A stretch of 64,000 nt of DNA from Tritrichomonas musculus (GCA_039105265.1 JAPFFF010000013.1:496001-560000); one strand, 5' to 3'. Positions 40,001-51,951 are shown, counted from the stretch's first letter. The notes: a model not told the origin generated them from the letters alone. Numbers and translations are program-made.

Positions 40001-41235
40001 ATGCAGAAGAGTTCTGAATTTTCTTTAACTTTAGGGTCAAAATCATTTCAAATTCCCACTTTCTTTCAGAGTATAAATTATGTCAATCATGATATTTACA
40101 CATCTTTGCATTTGAATGGAAAATATCAAGTCAAATCAAATGTTGACGAAAGTATATTCAATTTATTTATCAAATATATGGTTCATAAAGAAATCCCAAT
40201 TATAACCAATGATAATTATTATCAATATCAAAAACTTAGCGAAGAATTTGATCTAATGAAGGATTTAGTTAAATTATGCAAACAAAATTTATTAAAAATG
40301 GACAAGTTTATTTACATAAATAAAAGGCTTAAAAAAAAAATAATTAATAAAAAATCAAAATTATATGAAAATACTTGTAATTATAATAAAATCATCAAAA
40401 TACTATTCATAAATAAAATGGTAATCACAACAAACTACAATTTTATTAAAATTAAAAGAGATTTAATTATATCATGTAAAAAACAAGATATTGATTCAGT
40501 TATCTCTTTATCTTCGCCAAAAGTGAAAAATTTCGAATATGGGCTAATTTTTATTTTAAATAAAGAACTAAAGACAGCCATAGTTTTCAAAGATCTTGGA
40601 ATTTATGAAGAAATTATCATTCCGCAAACGATTTTTTATGATTCAAACGAATACATTGTTGCTGATATTTCTAAAAACCCAATTATTTGCGATGAAGATT
40701 CAGGTTCTTTTAGTAAAATCGATTCAATTAAATTTTTGAGTGATATTGTCAATTTTTCAATGGGTTTTCTCAATTATTCAAAAATAACGAGCATCACGAT
40801 TCCAGTAAGTTTGGAAGAGTTTCAAATAAACAGTCATTTCAATACACCAAGTTTGACAACGATAAAAGTTCCACCAACAAATAAAAATTTTATTTTCTAT
40901 GACAATTCATACCTCATTGGAAAATCTGATAAAAAAAGTGACATTTTTGATGTTCTTTATTTTGTTCGAAGAAACATTGAGTTTGCATTTATTCCTTCAT
41001 TTGTAAAGTATGTTGAACAATACTCATTTGATAACTGTGACAACTTAATCAGCGTTGAATTTCCTGTTGGTTCCGAATTGAAAACAATATCAAAAAATGC
41101 ATTTTTTGACTCTCCTTTAAAACAGATAACATTACCATCAAGCATTGAAGAGTTACAAAGTGGTTGGCATAATGGGTTTTCAAATTTAAACTTTATCAAA
41201 ATTGTAAATAATGAAAAGAAAAATATTGCTTTATA
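40001..41235 (+). CDS. BspA-like leucine-rich repeat protein, 5' part, cut by a transposon
   Basis: I chose the ATG at 40001 (MQKSSEFSLTLGSKSFQIP), which follows ATAACAAA. A longer open frame starts at 39908. The first 120 residues form the trichomonad BTB-like N-terminal region (HLNGKYQVKSNVDESIFNLFIKYMV). After a linker come BspA-type LRR_5 repeats such as KITSITIPVSLEEF and KTISKNAFFDSPLKQITLPSS. At 41236 a Tc1/mariner-like element interrupts the codon. Reading on gives low-complexity residues from the element and a stop at 41401. The rest of the gene lies at 42623-45035 in the same phase. BspA-like proteins are a very large trichomonad family. This copy has no signal peptide. Confidence 0.88.
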
Positions 41236-41533
41236 CAGTCGTTTAGGAAATAAATTCTTTTTTTTAGGAAACAGATTCTTTTTTTTAGGAAATAAAATAT
41301 TTTTTTTAGGAAATAAATTCCAGAACGATCATTTTGCATTCAATTTTTATTTTGTAAAAAAGGACCAGCAAAGCTTTCCAGAGTTCTATCAAAATTGTTA
41401 ATGAGATTATAAACATAATTCGAATAATATACAAGATTAAAAACATAATATTACAATTTTTAACAAGAAATTCTTGAATCATCAAAGATTGAAAAAAACT
41501 TTGGATTTAGTCATGATAAAATTTGATATAAAT

Positions 41534-42463
41534 TCAGGTTTTATAAATTTTTAAACTTAAGAAAATTATATAAAAGTACAAAAGATGATAATTTTGAAAA
41601 AGATTATAATGATGAAGAGGATTAAGGAGAAGATGATGGTGAAGAAGATGAAGGTAATGATGATGACTACGAAGAAGATGATGATGGTGACAAAGAAGAC
41701 GATAGTGACGGTGACAGAGAAGAAGAAGAAAATGATGATGACGAAGAAGAAGAAGAAGAAGAAGGTGATGGTGATGAAGAAGAAGAAGAAGAAGGTGATG
41801 GTGATGGTGAAGAAGAAGAAGAAGGTGATGGTGACGAAGGAGAAGAAGAAGGTGATGATGACGAAGGAGAAGAAGAAGGTGATGATGACGAAGGAGAAGA
41901 AGAAGGTGATGATGACGAAGGAGAAGAAGATGGTGATGATGACGAAGGAGAAGAAGATGGTGATGATGACGAAGAAGAAGAAGAAGGTGATGGTGACGAT
42001 TTTGGCTTTCAGAAAAATTAATTAAATAAAGTTGTTTATCTGTTGCAAATTGAAAAGGCTTTTTTGCCTTTTTTTGAAAATATGATATATCAATATCAAA
42101 ATGAAACAATTCAGAAATAATTGGGATTTTGCGGCATAAATCATTTAATACATCAAAAAAATTCTGCTGATTAGAGATATTAATATGAAGTTCTCTTCCT
42201 AATACAGATAAAAAACAATTAGCTGAAATCGGTTCTTTAGATTGCATGAGTTTTTGTATAATCAAGTAAAATTTGGCTTCTAATTCTTTTTGGGGACTTA
42301 TCTTACTAATTTGGAGAAATAAAGGAGTGTAATTTGCAATGATCTGTAGCAAACAGTTGAGGTAGCAACTGCAACCTGCATTTCTAATCCCGCTTGTTAA
42401 AAAACTTTGCTTTGGTTCAGGAAGCTGCTTTTCTTTGGCTTGAGATTTCGATCTTGTTAACAT
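41534..42463 (-). pseudogene. USP-type deubiquitinase fragment fused to a simple repeat
   Basis: The frame has 309 codons inside the transposon. After a Lys/Gln-rich start (MLTRSKSQAKEKQLPEPKQS), GIRNAGCSCYLNCLLQIIAN is the cysteine box of ubiquitin-specific proteases (catalytic Cys about residue 34). The next 100 residues follow a USP-like pattern. From about residue 155 the frame runs into a His/Leu repeat that is only the reverse reading of a GAA/GAT/GGT repeat. There is no histidine box. It is a truncated N-terminal USP domain, probably captured by the element and not a working protease. Confidence 0.65.
41585..42005 (+). repeat. GAA/GAT/GGT simple repeat
   Basis: A run of GAAGAAGAAGGTGATGATGA-type units about 300 bp long. 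One frame reads acidic Glu/Asp/Gly, another Lys/Met and the reverse His/Leu. None has convincing flanks, so I treat it as a repeat. Confidence 0.8.
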
Positions 42464-42622
42464 TATTTTTAAATAAAAAATTTGAATTAGAAATAATCGT
42501 TCTTGAATTTATTTCCTAAAAAAAATAATTTATTTCCTAAAAAAAATAAACCTTCATGTAAACCATTCAAATTGGTGGAATATATTTCCTAAAAAAAAGA
42601 ATCTATTTCCTAAACGACTGTA

Positions 42623-45035
42623 TGAAGATAATTTCATTATTGGAAAAAATGATCTGAAAAATGGCATTTTTGATGTCTTACATCTTGCAAAAAGAAATAT
42701 TAAAGAGGTTTTGATTCCTTCATTTATCAAAATAATATCATCTTATTCTTTTGCCAATTGTTCCATTGAAAAAGTTTTGTTTCCTGAAGATTCGGAATTA
42801 ATTTCAATTGAAAAATTTGCTTTTAGTAAGTGCCCTCTCAAAAGCATTAAAATTCCTCCGCATGTCTTTTATATTGGCAAAAACTCTTTTTATTCATCAG
42901 GTATCGTTAATGTTTACTTTGTGGAAAACTCAGAATTAGAAGTAATTTGTCAAAAAGCATTTTTAAATTGCAGTTATTTGAAAAAAGTTGAATGCAAAAG
43001 TAGAAAGAATAATAATGGCGCTCTAGTAATTCAAGAAAATGCATTTAAAAATTGTAAATATTTGCAAAATTTTGAAATTTCATGTAATCTGCAAAAGAAT
43101 GTTTTTTCGAATAAGATTGCCACATTTTTATCAAATAAAATATCTGAAGATTATAATGAAGAATGTGATAATCAGCAAATATTTTTAATGAAGCCTTTCA
43201 TTAGGCATATTCCATCTTATTCATTTGTATATTCAGAAATAAAAGAAATTATAATTCCTTCAAGTGTTATTCAAATTGATAAATACGCCTTCAGTGACTG
43301 TTCCATTAATAAAATCTCAATTCCATGTAATGTAGAAATAATTGATGATTTTGCTTTTTCTAATTGTAGCCGACTTAACTGCATTGAATTCTCAGAAAAA
43401 TCTAATTTAAGATATATAGGAATGAGATCATTTTCAGAAACAGCAATAAAAAGCATTTCGATTCCATTTCATGTTAAAGTAATTGGTCAGCAAGCTTTTT
43501 CTGATTGTTACGATCTACAGAAAGTCATATTTTCACAAAGTTCAGAGTTAGCAATAATTGATAGAAGAGCTTTCTTTAAAACAAAGCTTGAAACAATTTC
43601 AATACCAGACAGTGTCCTTTTCATTGGCGATTTATGTTTTTCTAATTGTGAAAATCTGAAAACGATTCTTTTCACAGAAAAATCAAAAATCAAATCAATT
43701 GGAAGCCAGATATTTGCATTTTCTTTATTAGAAAATATAACAATTCCATCAAGTATTGTTTCAGTTGATGATGAATGGTGTTATAATTATGATGATTGTC
43801 AATTTTCTGTTTCAATACTTCAAAATGAAATTAAAAATATATCTTATTATGATGATTCATTAATCATTTCAAAAACAAATTCTAATGATTGTTATGATAC
43901 TCTTATTTTTGTAGACAGATACATTGAAACAGCTATAATTCCGACATTTATTAATCGAATCGTCTCATGTGCTTTCAGTGGATGCAAGAATATACGAAAA
44001 ATTATATTTTCTGATGATTCTGAATTAAATGAAATTTGTTCATATGCTTTTAGTTATTTATCAATAAAATCGATATGTATTCCGCCAAAAGTAGCTAAAG
44101 TACATGCATTTGCATTTGCTTTTTGTAGTGATTTAAAGTATGTTGAATTTTCAAGAAGAACAGAATCATTAACAATTGAGAAAAATGCATTTATTGGCTC
44201 TCCAATTGAGCAAATTACTATTCCTTCAAATGCAGTTCTTAAAGATGGGTGGTGTCATAAAATGAGTGAATTAAAATATATCAAAATCATTGAAAAACAA
44301 AACTCTAGAATTAAGTATTATAAAAATCAAATTCTCATTAGCAAAGCTGGAAAAACTAATGATGAATATGACAATCTTATTTTTGTACCTCGTAATATTA
44401 ATTATCTAGAGATTCCTTCATTTATCACAAGAATTTCACCTTATGCATTTGAATTGTGTTCCAATCTTATTGAAATTAAATTTGATGAACAATCGAAATT
44501 AAATAAAATTGGAAAATATTCTTTTTATAATTCATCGATTGAATCTGTCTATTTTCCAACAAATGTGACAAAAATTTGCAGTCATTCTTTTTGTTGTTGT
44601 AAAAAATTAAAAAAAGTTGAGTTTGCTAACAAATCTAATTTAAAAGTAATTGATAAAAATGCTTTTGACTCTACTGCGTTAGAAAGCATCTCTGTTCCAG
44701 ATAGTGTAATTGAAATTAAAAACAATGCTTTTCGAAATTCAATATTTCTTAAGGAAATCAATTTTTCTGATAAGTCTGAATTAAGATTTATTGGTAAATC
44801 TGCTTTCTCTAAAACTGCAATTACTGGATTTTTCATAACAAAAAAAGTGGTCCAAATTGATTCAATTGCATTTGAGTATTGCAATAAACTTCAAATAATT
44901 GAGATTCAAGAGAATTCACTATTAAGGCATTTAAGTTTGAATCAGTTCCACAAAGAAACACCTCGAGCCATCATGGTTCCTGTGGAGTTGATGAAAAATA
45001 TTGAAATAGAACTGAAATATAAATATGTTATTTAA
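42623..45035 (+). CDS. BspA-like leucine-rich repeat protein, 3' part
   Basis: It continues in phase from the 40001 gene: the T at 42623 completes the codon begun by TA at 41234, then EDNFIIGKNDLKNGIFDVLHL follows the same pattern as the repeat before the cut (DNSYLIGKSDKKSDIFDVLYF). About 800 residues of LRR_5 repeats follow, with the typical FSNCENLKTILFTEKSKIKSI and ISIPDSVLFIGDLCF alternation, to the stop at 45033-45035. The frame is wholly open. The N-terminal start is separated by 1.4 kb of transposon, so by itself this part could be expressed only from an internal ATG such as 42711. Confidence 0.88.
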
Positions 45036-45284
45036 GGGTAAAGTTTTGAGAGGATTTTAGAACCTTAATTGTATAGTAAAATCATCTTTAGGTTTTATTG
45101 GATTATCATCATCACTAATATCTGAATCAAAACTTGATTTTAATGAAAATAAGGAATCTAATGCAAGTTTTGGTATCTCTCGAAGAAACCTAGTTAGTCT
45201 CAAAGTTATATTGTATTAGCTCAAAGGCGTATCGCTAAAGAAGAATCATAGAGTTTCTTCAGATTATAAGTTATCGAAAATCAG
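45036..45284. other. Short spacer between convergent genes
   Basis: Nothing recognised. Confidence 0.5.
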
Positions 45285-46032
45285 TCAATTAAGGTCGGTA
45301 AGAATATAAATCTCCAGATGCAGAACAATAAAATGAGAAAAATAACAGTAAATAAAAATGCTCTTGCAAATGATCATACGAAGATGATAGTATTGCCAAA
45401 TCAACAGAATCATTGAATTCTTCGTGTTGACAGCAGATTTTATTCCATTTGGAAACTTGCATGACTTTATGTGCAAGTTCATCATTTCATTCTTTGTTTC
45501 ATGTAACTCTCCATCAAAATGATAATTTCCTTCAGCCAAATTTCCTTTGAAAACGCATCCGTTCACCTCGACTGGAATTTCATCGTTTTTGCCACGAACG
45601 TTCAAAATAGAAGACTTTGATTCTTCATCAGCTTCGAATTCACAGTCAGTTATAGAGAGAGAAAGCTGGGTTTTGATTGACATCTTTGACTTTTCTAAAT
45701 CTTCAAATTTGTTCACAATTTTGACTCCGTTTCCAACGTTATTCTTGAACGAGCATTTGATAATTGTTCCTTTGACAGATGCTAATTCAATGGCAGAACC
45801 TCCGTAAAAATCATCATTATTTTCAGATTCTATACTTGCGCTATTTGAAAAGAATTTGCACTTATAAATGTCGATCTTGTTTGCTGTCGGTTCAGAGTAA
45901 ATAAAGATACCTCCTCCGCAAACAGCTCGGCATGATGTGAACTTGAGGTTCTCGAGTTTAATTGTGTCATCGATAACCTTATCTAAGTAGATGTAAATGC
46001 CTCCACCAGACTTATCAGATGAACTTTCAGAT
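45285..46032 (-). pseudogene. Beta-helix (Pmp-like) surface protein relic
   Basis: One frame is open from about 46032 to 45285 without a proper start: SGGGIYIYLDKVIDDTIKL, CGGGIFIYSEPTANKI, DFYGGSAIELASVKGTIIKC and SITDCEFEADEES match the order in the 1-1570 gene (GGGGAIYIHN, GGVAYIYSS, CGGSAIFLSS, SIINCNFD). The end is shifted out of frame around the position of the membrane segment. It is a 5'-truncated, decayed copy. Confidence 0.7.
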
Positions 46033-46231
46033 ATAAAAAGGATAATATTGATAATAAAAATTCAAAATGAAACTGCTCCATTTGGTTTAAAAAAAAAAAT
46101 ATTTCGACATTATATTATTCAAAAAGTTTTTTTTTTTTTTTTTTCAGAGAAAAATTCATAACAAAAATCTAAACTGCATCAATAAGATTAACGTCTTTGT
46201 TTTAATTTTACAATGGTTATAAAAGGAAATA

Positions 46232-47809
46232 TTAATTAAGAAAAATTTTATTTATGGCTTTTGAAATTTTTTTTGTCAGGTTATTCCTCAAATTAACAGG
46301 AATTTGAATTACATTAGTACAAATGGCAAAGTTTAAAGCATTATTTGATTCATCCAAGCTCAATTTTGAATTATCTTCAATTTCAATTATTTGTAAATTT
46401 TTACATTCTCTAAAAATGTCTCCTTCAATCGAAGTTGCATTACGAGGAATTATAAAGTTTCCGATAGGACAACAACTGAATGCTTCTTTATCTATGATTT
46501 GAAGTTCTGAATCAGGATCAAATTCGATTTTTTTAAGAAAATTACAGCAAGAAAAAGCTTCGTTACCGATGAACTTTACTTTTGAAGGAATTATTATGCT
46601 TTGTATTCAAACTGTCATTGAATGCGCAAGAATTGATATTTGTAATAAATGAAGGAATTGTGCATGACTAACGAAGGCAAGAATGTCATGCACATCACTT
46701 TCTATGTCTGATTTTCCAATGACAACTTTTCCATCATCATATAAATTTGAAAAGACTTTATTTGAAGGATCAACGGTTACTTTTGTTAAGTTATTCGTGT
46801 CTTCACACCAGCATTCGCCAAATTCTTTAACATTTGCTGGAATTGTGAGACTGTTAATTGATGTACAAGAGAAAGTATATCTTTCGATTATTTCAAGTTT
46901 TGAATCAGCAGGAATTTGAAAGCTTTCAAGATCAACACAGTCAGCAAATGAACTATCACGCAGATATTTAACTGATGATGGAAGACAAAATGATTGAATC
47001 TCTGATTCGCCAGAACAATTCTTTCCGATTTCTTCAAGTTGTGAGTCCGGTGAGAATTCAACTTGAATAGGACAAAGGTTCGAAAAGAATGCACTATCGC
47101 TGATTTTTGTGATTTGTGGTGGAATAAAAATTTTATCGATAAGACAAGATGCAAAAACGTTTTTTTCAATGATTCGAAGTTTCGTATCAATCGGAATATG
47201 AACCGTTTGAAGAAACTGGCAATCCTCAAATGAATTTGGATAAATTCTTTCAATATGTGAAGGAATTTCAATGCTTTCAATAGATGATTTAGCAAATGAT
47301 AAATTTCCGATTTGTTTGATCGTCGAGGGAATTATGAAGTTTTTTATGTCCCGACGAACAAATAGAAGGATATCGTAGTTGTCACTATTTTTGTCACTTT
47401 TTCCTACAAGAAATTTGTTGTCAACGTACATGAAGTGCCGATTGTTTGGGGCTACTTTAATTTGGGTCAGATATTTGGTTCCATATAGCCAGTTTTCTTT
47501 AAATTCTGTAATACTTGCTGGTATTTCAAGGCTTTCAAGAATAGAAGAAGCAAATGCTTTTTCTTCGATCGTTCGAACTTCAGAATCTGATGGAAATTGA
47601 ATTCACTTGACTTTTGGTGTCAAATGTTGATTAATTCCTGATATACTAGTAACAATATTTTCTTGATCTTTGTAGTTGATTGAACGAAGAATAATAATAT
47701 GATCATTTTTTCCAGAAGTATTATATAGTGAGCATGTTTTATTATTTTTGTCTAATATAAAAAATAATCCGTTTTGCTGTATAATATTATTGATTGATTT
47801 TTTACTCAT
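46232..47809 (-). pseudogene. BspA-like leucine-rich repeat gene, decayed
   Basis: The gene starts MSKKSINNIIQQNGLFFIL at 47809. One in-frame TGA stands at 47603-47605, after which the same frame runs on (IQFPSDSEVRTIEEKAFASSILESLEIPASITEF) to about 46680. There the frame shifts, and LRR_5 repeats resume in another frame (SIIIPSKVKFIGNEAFSCCNFLKKIEFDPDSELQIIDKEAF) to a stop at 46232-46234. With at least one stop and one or two frame changes it is a pseudogene. Its repeats match those of the 40001-45035 gene. Confidence 0.8.
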
Positions 47810-47883
47810 AAAAAAAATAATAAAGTCAGTCCAAAAAAGTATTAATTTCCCAAAAAAATTTAAAATTTCGTACGTTAAAAGCC

Positions 47884-47884
<1 letters not shown>

Positions 47885-47926
<42 letters not shown>
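47885..47926 (-). repeat. A42 homopolymer (T on the plus strand) upstream of the decayed LRR gene
   Basis: On the gene's strand, 42 A residues are followed by CGG, 75 bases before the ATG at 47809. Confidence 0.85.
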
Positions 47927-47927
<1 letters not shown>

Positions 47928-48210
47928 ACATTAAGCAGTCATCGAAATCATTTCATTATAAGTTTATATCATACGACAATATCAATTGGCAAAATATAAA
48001 TATGAAATTCTTTTTTAATCATGAAATAGCAAATTCTGATGATTGATATCGATTATCAAGATATGACAAGCCTAGTTGTATACAATCACATTTAAATACC
48101 AAGTTTTGTTTATTTTATTCTCACTTGAATAAGCTTTCAAGCAAGGAATTAAAAACAAAAAAAGAAGAATTTATAATAGCTTTTTTTTTATGGCTAGAAG
48201 AGCCATAAAA

Positions 48211-48913
48211 GTAGGCCTTCATTTTTAGACCTTTGGACATTGATATTTTTTGGTCTAGTAGACCAGCTAAATATACATTGAAATATAATCATAAAATTTT
48301 TAAAATTTTTACATAAAATAAAAGATTTTTCTAATAAATAGTATTTTTAATCAAACAAACAGTAGTCAAAAATACCAGTTATAGGCTAATTTAGGCTAAT
48401 ATATAATTTTTAAATAAATCTTATATTTTCTCCACTTTTTATGAGATTTTTTAAATTCCGCCAATGCTTTTTTAATTCAAAAAAATTCTGAAAAAATTCA
48501 CTTTTTCAAGAAAAAAATCTTGGTTTTTTCGTGGTCTAAAAAAAGTGCCATCTTGGTCTAAAAAACCGATTTTTTTGTTATTTGAATGCTTTACAATCAC
48601 TTTTAATAGCTTTACATGGTCTAAAGGAGACCGTTTGATTGGTCTAAATCTTTTCCAACTACAAAGCATTAGAAGCATACAAATTTTTGAATATCAATCC
48701 AAAATTGAAATAAAAAAATAAGTACAGCAAGTTTTACTTTAGTTTTTTAAAAAATATTATATCTGCATTGTATATTTCATAAAAAAACATATTTATTAAA
48801 AAAGTTTATAAACTTTCAAAATTTTTAAAATTTTTTTTTTAAAATTTTGATCTATTTTCTCTCAAAAAAAACGACCATGTTTTTTATTCTTTGGTCTAAA
48901 AATGAAGCCCTAC
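48211..48913. mobile_element. MITE candidate with GGTCTA repeats, 703 bp
   Basis: The ends GTAGGCCTTCATTTTTAGAC (plus one base) are inverted copies with one difference in 21. ATAAAA flanks both sides (48205-48210, 48914-48919). Inside, GGTCTA occurs about six more times in both orientations, including the palindrome GGTCTAGTAGACC. There is no gene. Confidence 0.65.
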
Positions 48914-49022
48914 ATAAAAGTATTCAATTTATAGTTATATTTGTAATTAAATCAATTAAAGTTTTTTTTGAATAAATCAATTAAAACATTGAATATAAAA
49001 ACAAAAATTTTGAATATTTTTT

Positions 49023-49491
49023 GATAAATCTATCGTTCCGTAAAAATAGCTACAGAGCCAATTTTTTTTATAAAAAACAAGTTAAAAATAACAAAAATGC
49101 ATAAAAACATAAAAATAAAAAGATTTAAATGGTTTATTATATGCAAATAGTAAAAATGATCGAAAAATTGTAATAGTATAAGGATAATTTTGGGTAATTT
49201 TTTTCACATATCTTCGAAGAATTTGCAAGTAAATGAAGTATAATTATGATTTTGAACAGATATTTGTGGCTATTTAGGGATTGCAGATGAAATAATTTCA
49301 TCATCATATCAATCTAGTCTTATTGTTGCTGTTTATAGCAAATATGTCCTTTTATGATGCTTATGTTTGCTTATAAGTGGTAAGGAAAGGCCACTTTTCG
49401 ATTTCTTGGTTAATCCTTGTAAAGGAAACTATGGCTATTTATAAATAAACGGTCTCCTTCGTTGCTATTTTTACGGAAAAAGACATTTATC
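49023..49491. mobile_element. MITE candidate, 469 bp
   Basis: GATAAAT...CCGTAAAAATAGC near 49023-49050 recurs inverted at the right end, with a perfect 13-base CCGTAAAAATAGC. TATTTTTT lies at both outer edges (49015-49022, 49492-49499), though such a T-rich duplication could be chance. Confidence 0.45.
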
Positions 49492-49635
49492 TATTTTTTA
49501 ATGATTTTTTTTTTTTTTTTACAAAAGTGCAAAAAAGTTCTGGTCGATTTTTTCTGAGGTACGATACAGGGTCAATATTGACCTTAAACGTTGGGATCAA
49601 AAGAGATTTGGGGCAAAAAATATCTCTTTTTTTTA

Positions 49636-51951
49636 GGGTGGTCGATAAGTAACCACAATCTCGATGAATGACAATGTACTTCGAAAAAGACCATATTAAG
49701 GTTGAACAAAAGCAGTATATGATATCATATTGTAATATAATAAAATATATGATGACATCAATTTAATTACTAAATATAATGGTAAAATTAACGTAAAATA
49801 TAAAAATAAATTAATTTTGCTTTTTGAATGAAAATTTTACAATTTGATAAGTTTAGAAAAAAAAATGATGTTTTGTATAAATATCATAGCAAATATGAGG
49901 AAAATGCAATTTTAAATATAAGATATATTTTTTAGTTAATTTATTAAATTGAATTAAATTTTTATGAAATATTTGAATCATCAGAAAATTGAGATCAATT
50001 CTATGAAATTATTATATACTTCAGAATATTGTGCATTTTTATAAGAAATAATTGTGAGATTGTAAGATATAAACAATTGAATAATTGTGAGAAAATAAAG
50101 ATTTCTGAAAAGTAAAAATATGTAAAGTATTCAAAGTAAAAATCTATCCAAAATAAAGTCCCCAGCGTCGGAATTTTTGATTTTTTAAAATAATTCTTTT
50201 CAAAATCAAAAAATATGTCCAATTTTTCAAATTTTAACTCAGGTTGAAAAGATTAGCTGAGTGATTATTTATGAAATTATCTCTACTTTTAGCAAGATAT
50301 AGAATAATTTAAATATATTATATAATGATATTATTTTTTTATGAATATTTAATATAAAAAATTAAAATTTATTATGATATTTTTCGCAAAATTTGTATTT
50401 TTGTTGTCACTTTTTGAATACTACAAAATTGAATGAATACCTTAATAGGGTCTTTCGAAAAATATAAGTATTTCTTAAAACTATGTTTAAATAATTTTAA
50501 TTTGCATAATTAATTTTTAGTTTTGTTAGAGGTGCGAGAGCTAAAATAACGTATTTTTTATAATTTAATTTATAATTATCTCCATAAATAAAAAATATTT
50601 TTCAAAAACAATTTCAAAATTATTTATATATATAAGTATAATTTATAAAATATAATCATTCAGCATCACAAAATATTAAAAACAAAAGTTATTAACACCA
50701 TCAAAAATCATAAAAAAATCAATTTAACAAAAGCATGATTTATGAATCAATTTATTAATCGTAAAAATAATTATAACAATAAATGGTTAATAGTCTTTAC
50801 TTATAAATTTAATAAACAAGTTATTGTGCAGAGCAGAAAATGAAAAGAAATGCTATTAAAATGGAAAATATCGTCATACATCAATAATATAAGAGTTTTA
50901 ACATATTCATTTATATTTTATACATATATAAAATATTAGGTTAATATTTGACGCCTAAATTTTTGGCCAAGAATAAAATGAGATAATTCTAAAGTTATAA
51001 AAATAATATGACCAAAAATAAATTGAATTTTTATTTTATTTTGAATTAACTTGTTCTCAATTTTTTAAAACATTCATATTTTATTCCCATCCAAAAATAA
51101 TCCATTAATATTTTGTAATTTTATTTTAAGCATAAATATATATTTATTTTTAAAATATTAAAAAAATCTGATATATGTCCTCAGCTCTCGCACCTCTGTT
51201 TTGTTTTGATGCATATCTAGAAAAATCATTATCAAAAAGTTCATTTTCAAAATACGTTAAAATATTAAAGTCAAAAAAAATGTAAAATTGTGATTTAACT
51301 CATAAAAAAATAATGAACTTTTAGGATATCATTCTATCATCATATAAATTATATTTATATACACAAATACTTCATCATGTGATATTTTTTAAGATCATTT
51401 TCATCATGTGTAACATATAATACTCAAATTATTTACTCAAAGCCAAAAATCTGGTCTTGCTATAAAATAGTGATTATTATTCAAAATGCATTCAAGATAT
51501 ACAATTGATTTCAAAATAGCAGTATTGCTAACATCAACCGTATTTTAATTATTAATATTTTGATTTACTAAATTACTTTGATTAAAAGAAAACAATGAAT
51601 ATTCAAAAACTTCCACATTTCGCAGTTTTTAAAAGTATGTGAAAAAGCTAAAATTGTGAGAAAAAAAGTATGAAAAGATTTTTAAAATAATAAAAGTATT
51701 AATTGTTTGAACAATATATAAGCTATAAAATGAAAGCATTTTTGAAATTTATTATTAGCCTTAACATTTGATTTTAATGCTTTTGTCTCAAAAAGTGGAT
51801 TTTTTCTGAAATCACTTTTTTTGAACCAAATATAATATATCAAAGTCCACAATAATAGCAAAAAAAATTTAAATTCATAAACATTAATAATACATTAAAA
51901 ATAATATTCTTTACTCATCAGCCTTTGAAATTGTGGTTACTTAATGGCCAC
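49636..51951. mobile_element. Larger terminal-repeat element candidate, 2.3 kb
   Basis: TAAGTAACCACAAT with flanks near 49636-49659 recurs inverted at 51930-51951 (about 20 of 25 bases agree), with TA outside each end. No transposase is seen. Another short element (50528-51197) lies inside. The right end overlaps the stop of the ankyrin gene at 51941. Confidence 0.35.
50528..51197. mobile_element. Mutator-like MITE candidate, 670 bp
   Basis: Perfect 15-bp inverted ends AGAGGTGCGAGAGCT lie inside an 8-bp duplication GTTTTGTT (50520-50527, 51198-51205). The inside is AT-rich and non-coding. Confidence 0.75.

Larger units (their letters stand above)
41236..42620. mobile_element. Tc1/mariner-like element, 1385 bp, carrying a ubiquitin-protease fragment
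   Basis: The inverted ends start CAGTCGTTTAGGAAATA and match over 36 bp with one difference. TA lies at both outer edges (41234-41235 and 42621-42622), the target of this superfamily. Just inside both ends the unit TTTTTTTTAGGAAATAAATT recurs, about four times on the left and in about four scattered copies on the right. There is no transposase. Instead the inside holds a minus-strand USP-like frame and a GAA/GAT repeat. It is therefore non-autonomous, with captured host sequence. Confidence 0.85.

Noticed and set aside
41236-41401. RFFFLGNKFFFLG tail of the BspA-like frame
   Set aside because: It is encoded by the end of the transposon, not by the host gene.
41585-42025. Lys/Met-rich plus-strand frame, and the acidic frame beside it
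   Set aside because: They are readings of the GAA/GAT repeat. The acidic frame has no start and the Lys/Met frame has no recognisable flanks.
49570-49583. Perfect palindrome GGTCAATATTGACC
   Set aside because: It stands alone, with no gene start or repeat partner to give it a role.
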